Positions 33,237 through 42,883 of a DNA stretch of 64,000 nucleotides are shown piece by piece. Below the pieces are notes generated by a model. The model worked only from the letters and a program-made list of their open reading frames with translations. It searched no databases and was not told the DNA's origin. Source of the DNA: Toxorhynchites rutilus septentrionalis (taxonomy: Eukaryota; Arthropoda; Insecta; Diptera; Culicidae); NCBI RefSeq assembly GCF_029784135.1, contig NC_073745.1, forward strand, positions 106,216,365 through 106,280,364. The letters run 5' to 3'. Every line of letters starts with the position of its first letter. The stretch's first letter is position 1. Both the position numbers and the translations under genes were made by a program.

Positions 33237-36200
33237 ATGAGCGAGAAATTTCTATTCGTCCGCCTGAACAACCAGAACTTTCCTGTGGTGAAGTTGCGCA
33301 TGGAAATGTGTTTGAAGCGCGAAGAACTGTGGAGCGTAATTAGTGATGCGAAGCCAGAGCCGGTCACTGATGTGTGGAAAAAGTGCGACGAAAAAGCGCT
33401 GGCGATGATTGTTCTCGGTGTGGAAGACAGTCAGCTTAATTTAGTGCGCGGTGTTGAGTCGGCTGTGGATGCGTGGAATAAATTGAAGCTTTTCCATGAA
33501 AAGACGTCGATGACGTCACGAGTTTCTTTGCTTCGTCGCATATGCAGTTTAAATATGGCGGAAGGTGATAATATTGAGAAACACCTGTATGAGCTGGAAG
33601 AACTTTTCGACAAGTTGGCCTGTGCTGGCCAAGAGATGGAAATTCAACTGAAAATCGCCATGATTTATCGGAGCTTGCCAGAGTCTTACGGTAGTTTGGT
33701 TACCGCTCTTGAGAGTAGACCGGACGCCGACCAAACAATGGAGTTGGTGAAGCAAAAGCTGATTGATGAGCATCAGCGTCGGCGGGAGCGTTCGGGTGAT
33801 GATGGCGAGAAGGCGATGAAGCTTCAGAAGAAGAAGAAATATGAAAAAGTGTGTTTTCAGTGCGGTAAACCGGGTCATTTTCGGCGGGATTGTTCACAGA
33901 AGTCGAAAAGTGACACAAGCGGTAACGATGTGAAGCGCGATACGAAATCGAAATCCGGTGGTGCAAAAGCAAAACAGGCGGAAGAAAGTGATTCAGCGAC
34001 CTGTTTCGTGGCCGGAAGAAAATGCAGTGGACCTTGGATCATCGATAGTGGATGTTCAAGTCACATGACAAACGATAGGTCATTCTTTGACAAACTTAAC
34101 CCGAATGTGAGAGTGAAGGTAGTGCTGGCCGACGGGTCAGAAACGATGTCCAGTGGAATCGGAGAAGGTACAGTGAAATGCGTGAATGGTGAAAACCGTT
34201 TGATGGACATTCCGGTTAAAGACGTCCTGTACGTGCCTTCGCTGGACAGTGGACTCATATCCGTGAGAAAACTCGTGATGAGAGGACTGAAAGTGGAATT
34301 TAGTGGTTCGCGATGTGAAATATCGTCAGCACAGGGTAAAGTAGTGGCTTTAGCGGAGGCTCGCGGAAATCTGTTTGTTTTGAAAATAGCAGAGGAAGCT
34401 CGGCTGGGCAGTGAGGCTCGTCACTTGCAGAATTGTCAGCATACCTGGCATCGTCGGCTTGGTCATCGGGATCCGGCGGCATTGGATGAGATCCAAAGAA
34501 AGGAGCTGTCTGCAGATTTCAAAATTCAAGATTGCGGGATCCGGCAGGTTTGTCAATTTTGCCTTGAGGGTAAATCATCTCGAATTCCATTTCCTAAATA
34601 TACGAAAAATCGGACACAACGTGTTCTCGACGTTATCCACACTGACGTGTGCGGTCCAATGAAAAACGTTACGCCCGGAGGTGCCCGTTATTTAATGACA
34701 ATCATTGATGATTATAGTAGATACACAGTCGTGTGTTTTCTGAAGCAGAAAAGTCATGTAGCTGATTGTATTAGGAAATATGTTGCGCACGTCAAGAACA
34801 TGTTTGGTCGGGCTCCATGTGTTATAAGATCTGATGGCGGAGGTGAATATACCGGGAATGATCTGAAGCGATTTTATGAGCAGGAGGGCATCCAAGCTCA
34901 GTATACGGCACCTTACTCTCCTCAGCAGAATGGAATGGCAGAACGCAAAAATCGCTCACTACAAGAGATGGCCACCTGTATGCTTCTAGATGCAAGCATG
35001 GAGAAGAAGTATTGGGGAGAGGCGGTGGCAACTGCGGCATATTTGCAGAATAGATTGCCAACTCGCGCTGTTGATACGACACCTTATGAGAGGTGGTTTG
35101 GCAGGAAGCCGTCATTGTCTCACCTGAAGATATTCGGTTGTCCTGCATTTGTTCACATTCCAGATGTCAAACGTTCGAAGTTAGACAGCAAAGCTAGGAG
35201 GTTGCTGTTCGTTGGGTACTGTAGTGACAGAAAAGCCTACAGATTCCTGAACAAGGAAACAAACGAGATCACTATCAGTCGCGATGCTCGGTTTGTAGAG
35301 TTTCAGGAGGAGATACCTGTGGTTCGTGATGTGCCTTCTGCTGATGAGAATTTAGTTGAGATAGAGGTCGCTAGCAACAGAACTAAGAGGCGAGCAGAGG
35401 CGAGAAATAACGAACAGATGCGAACAGAGGACGAATCTGGAGAAGAAGACTTCTTTGATTGGGATAATGAGCAGGAGCAGCCCGACCAAACGGAAACGAC
35501 GGAACAGGAGGAAAAACGGAGCACCCGAGGCGTGTTGCCGAAGCGATTGAGCGACTACGTCGTCAATGCGGCGATGCTGGCACAGGAAGAGCCAGTGACT
35601 TACGAAGAAGCAGTTTCTGGAGCCGAACAAGAGTTGTGGCAGAAAGCGATGGCGGAAGAATACCAGTCATTGATGGAGAACCGAACGTGGAAACTTGTTG
35701 AACTACCCGCTGGGCGTATACCAATCAGCTGTAAGTGGGTGTATAAGAAAAAGCATGATAGTGTTGGCAACATTTCGCGGTTCAAAGCGCGGCTTGTGGC
35801 GAGAGGATTCTCGCAGAGATATGGCGTTGATTATGACGCAGTTTTTGCACCTGTAGCGACTCAGACAACATTGCGGATTCTCCTGACGGTAGCTGGTCGA
35901 AGAAGAATGTCTGTTCATCATTTCGACGTGAAAAGCGCGTATCTCCATGGTAAACTGAAGGAAGAAGTGTACATGCAGCAACCAAAGGGTTTTATGGTGC
36001 CTGGTAAGGAGACGTTCGTGTGTCGGCTCGAACGTAGTTTGTACGGCTTGAAGCAAGCAGCACGTGTGTGGAACGAGACGATAAGTGCGATGTTGAAAGA
36101 ATTCGGTTTTACACAAGCGGTGTCAGATCCATGTCTCTATACCAAGAGACGCAACAGTGATGTCGTCTACCTGTTAATATATGTCGACGACATGATCGTA

Positions 36201-37145
36201 GCAAGTACGGCTGAGGAGGAGATCAGGCTGATTGAGGAGAAGCTGAAAAAGAAAATTTCATTGACGTCTTTGGGTGATGTTAACCAGTTCCTTGGCGTGA
36301 GAGTGACACGAGATGGTGATGGTTGTTTCAATCTGGATCAAAGCGTGTTTGTCAAGGTGCTTGCACAACGATTTGGCTTGCAGGATGCGAAGGGTTCAAG
36401 CATCCCACTTGACACAGGATACTACCGTAGCAGGGTAGACAGTCGGCTGCTGGATTCGAACGAAGACTATCACAGTCTGGTAGGTGCACTACTTTATGTT
36501 GCAATAAACACAAGGCCGGATATTGCTGCAAGTGTATCTATCTTAAGTAGGCAAGTCAGCAGGCCTACAGAGACTGATTGGGTTGAATTGAAACGCGTCG
36601 TCCGGTATTTGGTAAAGACGGCGGAATACAAGCTAAAGTTGTTGCCTACGGAGAGTGAACAATTGGTTCTCACAGGCTATTGTGACGCGGACTGGAGTGC
36701 TGATCCTTCGGACAGGAAGTCGAACTCCGGTTACTTGTTCCAACTGGGAAAGGCTACAATCTGTTGGGCTATTCGGAAGCAGACCAGTGTCTCCTTGTCC
36801 AGTATGGAGGCCGAGTATATGGCTTTGTCGGAAGCGTGTCGTGAACTAGTTTGGCTTAGACAGATACTCGAAGAAATGGGAGAACACCAACGTAAACCTA
36901 CTGTAGTCTTGGAGGATAATCGTAGCTGCATCGATTTCGTGGAGACAGACCGCAAATCTAGAAGATCCAAGCATATTGACACGAGGGTACACTATACCAA
37001 GGATCTCGTCGACAAAGGTGTGGTGACACTACAGTTTTGCTCGTCCGAGGAGATGACTGCGGACATTCTAACGAAGCCGCTAGGTGCAGTGAAACAGCAA
37101 CGATTTGCATTAGCAATGGGGCTGGGCAGTGTTCCGGTTCCGTGA
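33237..37145 (+). CDS. Copia gag-pol polyprotein, 1302 aa
   Basis: Start chosen at MSEKFLFVRLNN; the open frame extends 26 codons upstream but copia-type gags begin with this motif type. Gag (UBN2-like) occupies about 1-200 and a CCHC knuckle about 206-219 (CFQCGKPGHFRRDC). The protease has DSG at 270 (IIDSGCSSHM). A pre-integrase HHCC region is near 400 (TWHRRLGH). Integrase has D470, D533 and E569 with a 35-residue D-E spacing. RT spans about 815-1060 with YVDD at 982-985. RNase H (about 1145-1285) includes DADWSADPSDRKSNSGY and the conserved SMEAEYMAL. All catalytic motifs are present and no stop or frameshift is seen, so it may be competent. Confidence 0.95.
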   Translation: MSEKFLFVRLNNQNFPVVKLRMEMCLKREELWSVISDAKPEPVTDVWKKCDEKALAMIVLGVEDSQLNLVRGVESAVDAWNKLKLFHEKTSMTSRVSLLRRICSLNMAEGDNIEKHLYELEELFDKLACAGQEMEIQLKIAMIYRSLPESYGSLVTALESRPDADQTMELVKQKLIDEHQRRRERSGDDGEKAMKLQKKKKYEKVCFQCGKPGHFRRDCSQKSKSDTSGNDVKRDTKSKSGGAKAKQAEESDSATCFVAGRKCSGPWIIDSGCSSHMTNDRSFFDKLNPNVRVKVVLADGSETMSSGIGEGTVKCVNGENRLMDIPVKDVLYVPSLDSGLISVRKLVMRGLKVEFSGSRCEISSAQGKVVALAEARGNLFVLKIAEEARLGSEARHLQNCQHTWHRRLGHRDPAALDEIQRKELSADFKIQDCGIRQVCQFCLEGKSSRIPFPKYTKNRTQRVLDVIHTDVCGPMKNVTPGGARYLMTIIDDYSRYTVVCFLKQKSHVADCIRKYVAHVKNMFGRAPCVIRSDGGGEYTGNDLKRFYEQEGIQAQYTAPYSPQQNGMAERKNRSLQEMATCMLLDASMEKKYWGEAVATAAYLQNRLPTRAVDTTPYERWFGRKPSLSHLKIFGCPAFVHIPDVKRSKLDSKARRLLFVGYCSDRKAYRFLNKETNEITISRDARFVEFQEEIPVVRDVPSADENLVEIEVASNRTKRRAEARNNEQMRTEDESGEEDFFDWDNEQEQPDQTETTEQEEKRSTRGVLPKRLSDYVVNAAMLAQEEPVTYEEAVSGAEQELWQKAMAEEYQSLMENRTWKLVELPAGRIPISCKWVYKKKHDSVGNISRFKARLVARGFSQRYGVDYDAVFAPVATQTTLRILLTVAGRRRMSVHHFDVKSAYLHGKLKEEVYMQQPKGFMVPGKETFVCRLERSLYGLKQAARVWNETISAMLKEFGFTQAVSDPCLYTKRRNSDVVYLLIYVDDMIVASTAEEEIRLIEEKLKKKISLTSLGDVNQFLGVRVTRDGDGCFNLDQSVFVKVLAQRFGLQDAKGSSIPLDTGYYRSRVDSRLLDSNEDYHSLVGALLYVAINTRPDIAASVSILSRQVSRPTETDWVELKRVVRYLVKTAEYKLKLLPTESEQLVLTGYCDADWSADPSDRKSNSGYLFQLGKATICWAIRKQTSVSLSSMEAEYMALSEACRELVWLRQILEEMGEHQRKPTVVLEDNRSCIDFVETDRKSRRSKHIDTRVHYTKDLVDKGVVTLQFCSSEEMTADILTKPLGAVKQQRFALAMGLGSVPVP

Positions 37146-37158
37146 CGTCGAGGAGGAG

Positions 37159-37447
37159 TGTTAGCTATAATAAAGTGGGGGCAATATTTATAGTAACGCC
37201 GCCACTACACCGCAATACTGGCAACATTACAGAGAGTGAAAAAAACGTGCAAGGAGCACTATTTAGATTACTTGTTAGTCTGCACATTATACGCCACGAA
37301 TAAAGACGCATTTAGTTTATTATCTCGCGAGTTAAAACGTTTTTTCATTTCCGTTTGACACAATCACGTAATCCGGAATTATATCGAAATTCCGCTGGCC
37401 TGTTGGGTTGTCTAGTGTGTTCTGACGGTCCACTCTGTTGTCCCACA
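37159..37447 (+). repeat. Copia 3' LTR
   Basis: Same length and, by eye, same sequence as the 5' LTR. It is followed by the ATCAA target duplication and the resumed LINE RT frame. Confidence 0.95.
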
Positions 37448-37654
37448 ATCAAAGGGGCATTTGATTCAGTTTCCATGGAAATTCTCTCAGAAAAACTTCA
37501 TAATCGTGGACTTTCGCCAATTCTGAATAATTTTCTGTACAATTTACTCTCAGAAAAGCACATGTTTTTCAATCATGGCAGCTTGAAATCTTCTCGATAC
37601 AGTTTTATGGGCCTGCCACAAGGCTCCTGCCTAAGCCCCCTCTTGTACAGTTTT
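37448..37654 (+). pseudogene. LINE ORF2, central RT segment
   Basis: Begins in the RT motif A region (IKGAFDSV, continuing LDI from 32662) and includes MGLPQGSCLSPLLY. It is interrupted by element X copy 2 after 37654. The frame is open across the segment. Confidence 0.9.
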
Positions 37655-37904
37655 GACGTAGGACTACGTCTTTCATTTCTATACCGGGGTGTAAAATCAA
37701 AGTTTCGAAAACGAAAGCGTTACGCCGGAGACCGAGATTTTGAGCGTTAATAGCTCCTAAACAACTGAACGAAATGGTATGATAAACACTTCATTCGAAC
37801 GATAAAATGTCTACGCGTTATATACTTGTTACTTTTTGATCCAAAAACTTGTTTCAATAGTCTTAAAATTGCTTTCAAAACAGGCTATTGAAATCACCAA
37901 TCGG

Positions 37905-37940
37905 TATATAAGCGAGCGGCGCTCGGAAATCCACTCAGTT
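37905..37940 (+). promoter_or_regulatory. TATA box and initiator in element X copy 2
   Basis: TATATAAG at 37905 and TCAGTT at 37935, the same 30-nt spacing as in copy 1. Confidence 0.55.
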
Positions 37941-38130
37941 CTAATTGAACAGCGATTGGAGCATGTTGTCGCTGTTGCGGTGAAGCTCTTTATTTATCAT
38001 GAAAGCGCGGATGAACGGTGTCACCAAGAGCCTGTTTGTGCACCCTAGGCCAGAAGGGAATCTATCAGGAGGAGAGTGATGCCACAAACGGTTCCCTGGG
38101 AAGACATCGCTACACACACATACACGCGCG

Positions 38131-39440
38131 GCTATTAACAGGTGGTTATCGAGTTGGCATTAACCACTGGTGGGCTTCCAATATCGAGGAAAATGTGGAA
38201 ATATCTAATCGTTACTGAGAATAATCTGCCAGTTCCTCTGGGAATTTTCAAAATATATTCATGTGAAAGAGTTTTATTGAATGTTTTCTATCCATGTTAC
38301 ACCTGTGACCAAATATGTTTCAATCAAGTGCTATTAACAGGTGGTTATCGAGTTGGCATTAACCACTGGTGGGCTTCCAGTATCGAGGAAAATGTGGAAA
38401 TATCTAATCGTTACTGAAAATAATCTGCCAGTTCCTTTGGGAATTTTCAAAATATATTCATGTGAAAGAGTTTAATTGAATGTTTTCTATCCATGTAACA
38501 CTGTGACCAAATACATTTGGTTTTGTGGTTTTTCAATCAATCGCAATTAACAGGATAGCTTCAGAAGATTATTCTTCCCCATCAGTAGGATATTTCCGTA
38601 TCCAATATTGTATGCGCCCGCAATCGATTATTGCTCAGTCGCCGAAAGTTCCGAGCTCAGAGAGTTCATTCCCCTCTAGTTTGCCTTCCAAATTGCCATC
38701 GTAAACCACACCTTCTCTCGATTCAATCACACACAAAAAGCATACTTAAGCGATATTCTGGTGGTGAGACACATTCATTTTTCGTGAGGACATCGACAAG
38801 ACAACATCGTTGCCTAACGTGCTGGAGGAGGTGGACGGCGAAGGATCCACACATACACGCGCAGAACTCTTTCCGTTAGGATGCCATTCAGCATCGAGAA
38901 AGTTCCGGAAAGATCTAATCGTTACTGAAAATAATCTGCCAGTTCCTCTGGGAATTTTCAAAATATATTCATGTGAAAGAGTTTAATTGAATGTTTTCTA
39001 TCCATGTAACACTGTGACCAAATATGTTTCAATCAAGTGCTATTAACAGGTGGTTATCGAGTTGGCATTAACCACTGGTGGGCTTCCAGTATCGAGGAAA
39101 ATGTGGAAATATCTAATCGTTACTGAAAATAATCTGCCAGTTCCTCTGGGAATTTTCAAAATATATTCATGTGAAGGAGTTTAATTGAATGTTTTCTATC
39201 CATGTAACACTGTGACCAAATATGTTTCAATCAAGTGCTATTAACAGGTGGTTATCGAGTTGGCATTAACCACTGGTGGGCTTCCAGTATCGAGGAAAAT
39301 GTGGAAATAACTAATCGTTACTGAAAATAATCTGCCAGATCCTCTGGGAATTTTCAAAATATATTCATGTGAAAGAGTTTAATTGAATGTTTTCTATCCA
39401 TGTAACACTGTGACCAAATACATTTGGTTTTGTGGTTTTT
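38131..39440 (+). repeat. About 198-bp tandem repeats within element X copy 2
   Basis: The block starting TATTAACAGGTGGTTATCG recurs at about 38132, 38332, 39041 and 39239, with adjacent pairs about 198-200 bp apart. A divergent stretch (about 38605-38915) sits between the second and third copies. Copy 1 of the element has a single block. Confidence 0.85.
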
Positions 39441-39684
39441 CAATCAATCGCAATCAACAGGATAGCTTCTGAAGATTATTCTTCCCCATCAGTAGGATAT
39501 TTCCGTATTCAATATTGGATGCATAAAACTATGTGCCTCCAACGTAACGCTCTCGTTTTCGAAGTTCTCCAAATATTCATTCATTCAGAATGAATTCAGA
39601 TTCAACTTCATACAAATGATCTCTATATCAACGAGAGTCCTACGTCACCCTTGCGGTTATACCATAGATATAACCCACTTCCTG

Positions 39685-41100
39685 TTTTTACGTCAATGAT
39701 ATAGATGATTGTCTAACTAGAGATTGCACGTTGAGACAACTTGCAGACGATGGAGTTATTTCCATCACGGGTACTAATCCCGCCGTTCTGCAAAAATCCT
39801 TGCAAGATACCCTGAACAACCTGTTCACGTGGGCTCTCAAGCTGGGTATCGAATTCTCTACGGAGAAAACCGAAATGGTCGTTTTTTCCAGGAAGCACGA
39901 ACCCGCTCAATTCCAGCTTCACCTATCCGGCAAAGCGATCAGGCACTCGATGTTTTTCAAATACCTTGGAGTGTATTTTGACTCTAAATATACCTGGGGA
40001 ATACACATTGCGTATTTGAAGCAGAAATGCCAGCAAAGAATCAATTTTCTCCAAACTATAACCGGAACATGGTGGGGCGCCCATCCAGGAGACCTCATTC
40101 AGTTGTACAAAACAACGATATTATCAGTGTTGGAATATGGCAGTTTTTGCTTCCGATCAGCTGCCAGGATTCATATTCTCAAGCTGGAGAGGATACAATA
40201 TCGTTGCCTGCGTATAGCTATGGGGTGTTTGCATTCGACACATACGATGAGTCTCGAAGTTTTGGCAGGAGTACCCCCGCTTACTCTTCGGTTCACAGAA
40301 TTATCCTACAGATTTCTCATCCGTTGCAAGATCATGAATCCATTGGTGATTGATAACTTCGAAAATCTACTCCAACTGACTCCTCAGTCAAGTTTTATGT
40401 CTTTATACCATGAGTACCTTACCCATGAAGTGCACCCTTCACCGGGCATCTCCAACCAAGTTTGCTTCCCATACTTTTGCAATTCCTCTGTCAATTTTGA
40501 TCTGTCCATGCGACAAAAGATCCATGGAATCCCAGATCATCTACGCTCCGATTATATTCCGGAGATATTTTCGGCAGAATATGGGAAAGTTAGATCTGAT
40601 AAAATGTTCTTTACTGACGGTTCATGCATAAACGGGTCCACTGGCTTCGGCATCTTCAATGAAAATTCCAGTGCCTCTTTCAAACTCAAAGATCCTAGTT
40701 CCGTGTATGTCGCTGAACTGGGTGCGATATACTACGCTTTAGGGATCATTGAAACATTGCCCATCGACCATTATTTTATTTTTTCAGACAGTCTCAGCTC
40801 AATAGAGGCAATCCGCTCAATGAAAGTTGATAAACGCTCATCTTATTTCCTAACAAGAATAAGACATCTATTGAGTGTTTTGGTCGAAAAATTATTCAAG
40901 ATTACCTTAGCATGGGTTCCCTCTCATTGCTCGATTCCGGGGAATGAGAAAGCGGACTCGCTTCAGAAGGCACACTTTTTGAAAGGCAAATTGCTTATAA
41001 TGAATTTTTTCACATTCCTCGTCAGGACACACTCGTTAGTTGGCAGCGCATGTGGAGTGAAGATGAGTTCGGTCGTTGGTTACACACGATTATCCCTAAG
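39685..41100 (+). pseudogene. LINE ORF2, RT motif and RNase H part
   Basis: Continues the RT with YVNDIDD and the catalytic LADDGVIS motif. It then has the RT thumb and an RNase H domain (FFTDGSCING, VAELGAIYYAL, FSDSLSSIEA, WVPSHCSIPGNEKAD), so the D-E-D-H catalytic set is visible. A frameshift after about 40975 precedes the gypsy insertion at 41101. Confidence 0.85.
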
Positions 41101-41297
41101 TGTAGTATTCAACTGGTCGATCGGAGAGAGAGGAAATAAAACCGTGAATCCTGGTCGTTGGTCAAAGTACGAATGCCGTTTATTGTTCCTTCGAGTTAGT
41201 GTGTGTGTATCGTTTATAAAGGTAAATTATTATGTAAGGTACTCTAAAGCCAAGATGATTACATTGAGAGGTGAGTAGTGTGACTGCGGATACTACA
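41101..41297 (-). repeat. Gypsy 3' LTR
   Basis: 197 bp; the downstream LTR in element orientation, next to the polypurine tract. Confidence 0.9.
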
Positions 41298-41358
41298 TTC
41301 ACTTTCTTTTTTTCCTATGATTTTTTTTTATTGATTAACACTCCTTCATGAAACCTAA

Positions 41359-42816
41359 TCAAACATAAATCGCTTGCATGTAGTCTCGCATGTATGATGG
41401 TTGTCGGATGGCTCTTCTAGTTCCCGATCCACCATCGTCTGGGCTCCTATCTTTTTCACATGTTGTATCATTGGATGAAACAGATGTTAATGACTTGTCT
41501 CCTTCATTGAAGCGCAAGGACGAATTGGTCTCAACACTTTCTGGAACTCGCTGTAGATGGGACACATGTCTTCGGTATTTAACGCCTGTTTCTTTCGAAG
41601 CAACTATGACGTCTCCACCTTTTCTTTTAATAACTTCAAATATTTTTGGGTCGAAATTAGATGACAACTTGTTCGTCTTCACCATTCTCTTCACCAGTAC
41701 ATCATCACCCACAGAAATAACGTTCGGCTTAGCGTTTCGCCGCTTGTCAGCGTATAGTTTACCTCTCATCTTCAAGTCCTTGTCTCGATCAATAATTTCT
41801 TCATCAACATCCTTCGGCTGGTATATACTTGGGAGTCGGTCACGAATATTGTAGCCCAAAAGCATCTCTGAAGGTGTCCTTTTCGTAGTCGAGTGCGGAG
41901 ATGAACGATACATTAATAAATATTTGTTTAGCTCATTAATCCGATCAGTATTAATTCCTTGACTGATGATCAATCTTTTTAAAATTGATCGATTTTGCCG
42001 CTCGACTTCCCCATTCTGTTGTGGCCAGTACGGTGTTGTGGTGATTAGCTTAATATTGTTTGAGTCACAAAATCCTCGAAATTCTTCACTAGAAAATTGA
42101 GGTCCGTTGTCTGCTGTTATCGACAACGGCAAGCCAAAGCGCGCAAAAATGGAATCTAATCGCTTTATGGTTTCACTTGAATCCGTCTTGGTCATTATTT
42201 CCACTTCTATATAGCGACTGAAGTAATCAACAACAACGAATAGAAAATATCCCGAGGGAAGCGGACCAAGAAAATCAATAGCCACATGTTGCCATGGTCC
42301 TGACGGTAATTCTCTGCGTTCCATCGGTTGCGGTGCAGAGGGTGCTGCCACTAGCATACATCCCCGGCAATTCTTAACGTATCTTTCGACATGTGTATCA
42401 AGTTTCGGCCACCACACCTTAGCTCTCAATCTCTGTTTCATTATTGTCATACCAGGGTGACCCTCGTGTGCAAGGTCTAAAACTTTCATTCTCAAAGCAT
42501 CTGGTATAACTATTCGTGTTCCCCGTAACAAGATCGTGCCCACGAAACACAATTCCAAAGCGAATATTTTAAACGGTATGGCATCTTCTGACCATACGTC
42601 TTGTTCTAAACCATCTCTGACGGATTGAATCGACTTATCTATCTCGGATGCTTGCTCAATTTCCGTAATCTTCAGCGCGACTGGCCTTGCATTCGAGACA
42701 ACCCAATGGATATAGTATTCCGCACACTCATCGAACGTCTTGCCAGAGATATTATCCTTAATAGCCAACCGTGATAGAGGATCAGCTATATTCGATTTAC
42801 CGGGTCGATATACCAC
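41359..42816 (-). pseudogene. Gypsy pol, integrase part (485 codons)
   Basis: Contains the zinc-binding N-terminus (HEGHPG through NCRGC) and the integrase core with the three acidic residues in AIDFLGPLP, TADNGPQF and NGEVERQNR. A chromatin-binding type C-terminus follows. The frame is open, but it is separated from the upstream gag-RT frame by a frameshift and a stop between 42817 and 42900, so it is probably not expressed as a polyprotein. Confidence 0.85.
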
Positions 42817-42883
42817 TTATGCTTTATATGCTTGCAGCCTGACCACCCATCTTTCTATTCGTGCGCAAGGCTTGGACTTTGGA

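Larger units (their letters stand above)
32663..37447 (+). mobile_element. Ty1/copia retrotransposon, intact and young
   Basis: 4785 bp with two 289-bp LTRs (32663-32951 and 37159-37447) in which I find no difference by eye. Target duplication ATCAA (32658-32662 and 37448-37452). LTR ends are TGTTAG...CCCACA. GGTTATGGGCCCAG directly after the 5' LTR is the likely primer-binding site. A purine-rich GAGGAGGAG precedes the 3' LTR. The single gag-pol frame is unbroken. Confidence 0.95.
37655..39684 (+). mobile_element. Element X, copy 2 (internally expanded, 2030 bp)
   Basis: Same ends as copy 1 and again inserted into TTTTT. It is twice as long because a block of about 198 bp is amplified and a variant segment (about 38605-38915) is included. 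The outer parts are nearly identical to copy 1. The TATA/initiator pair (37905, 37935) and the 26-codon frame (37999-38079) are kept. Confidence 0.8.

Noticed and set aside
38131..39440. CRISPR-like array
   Set aside because: Repeats of about 198 bp with no short unique spacers, inside a eukaryotic transposon.
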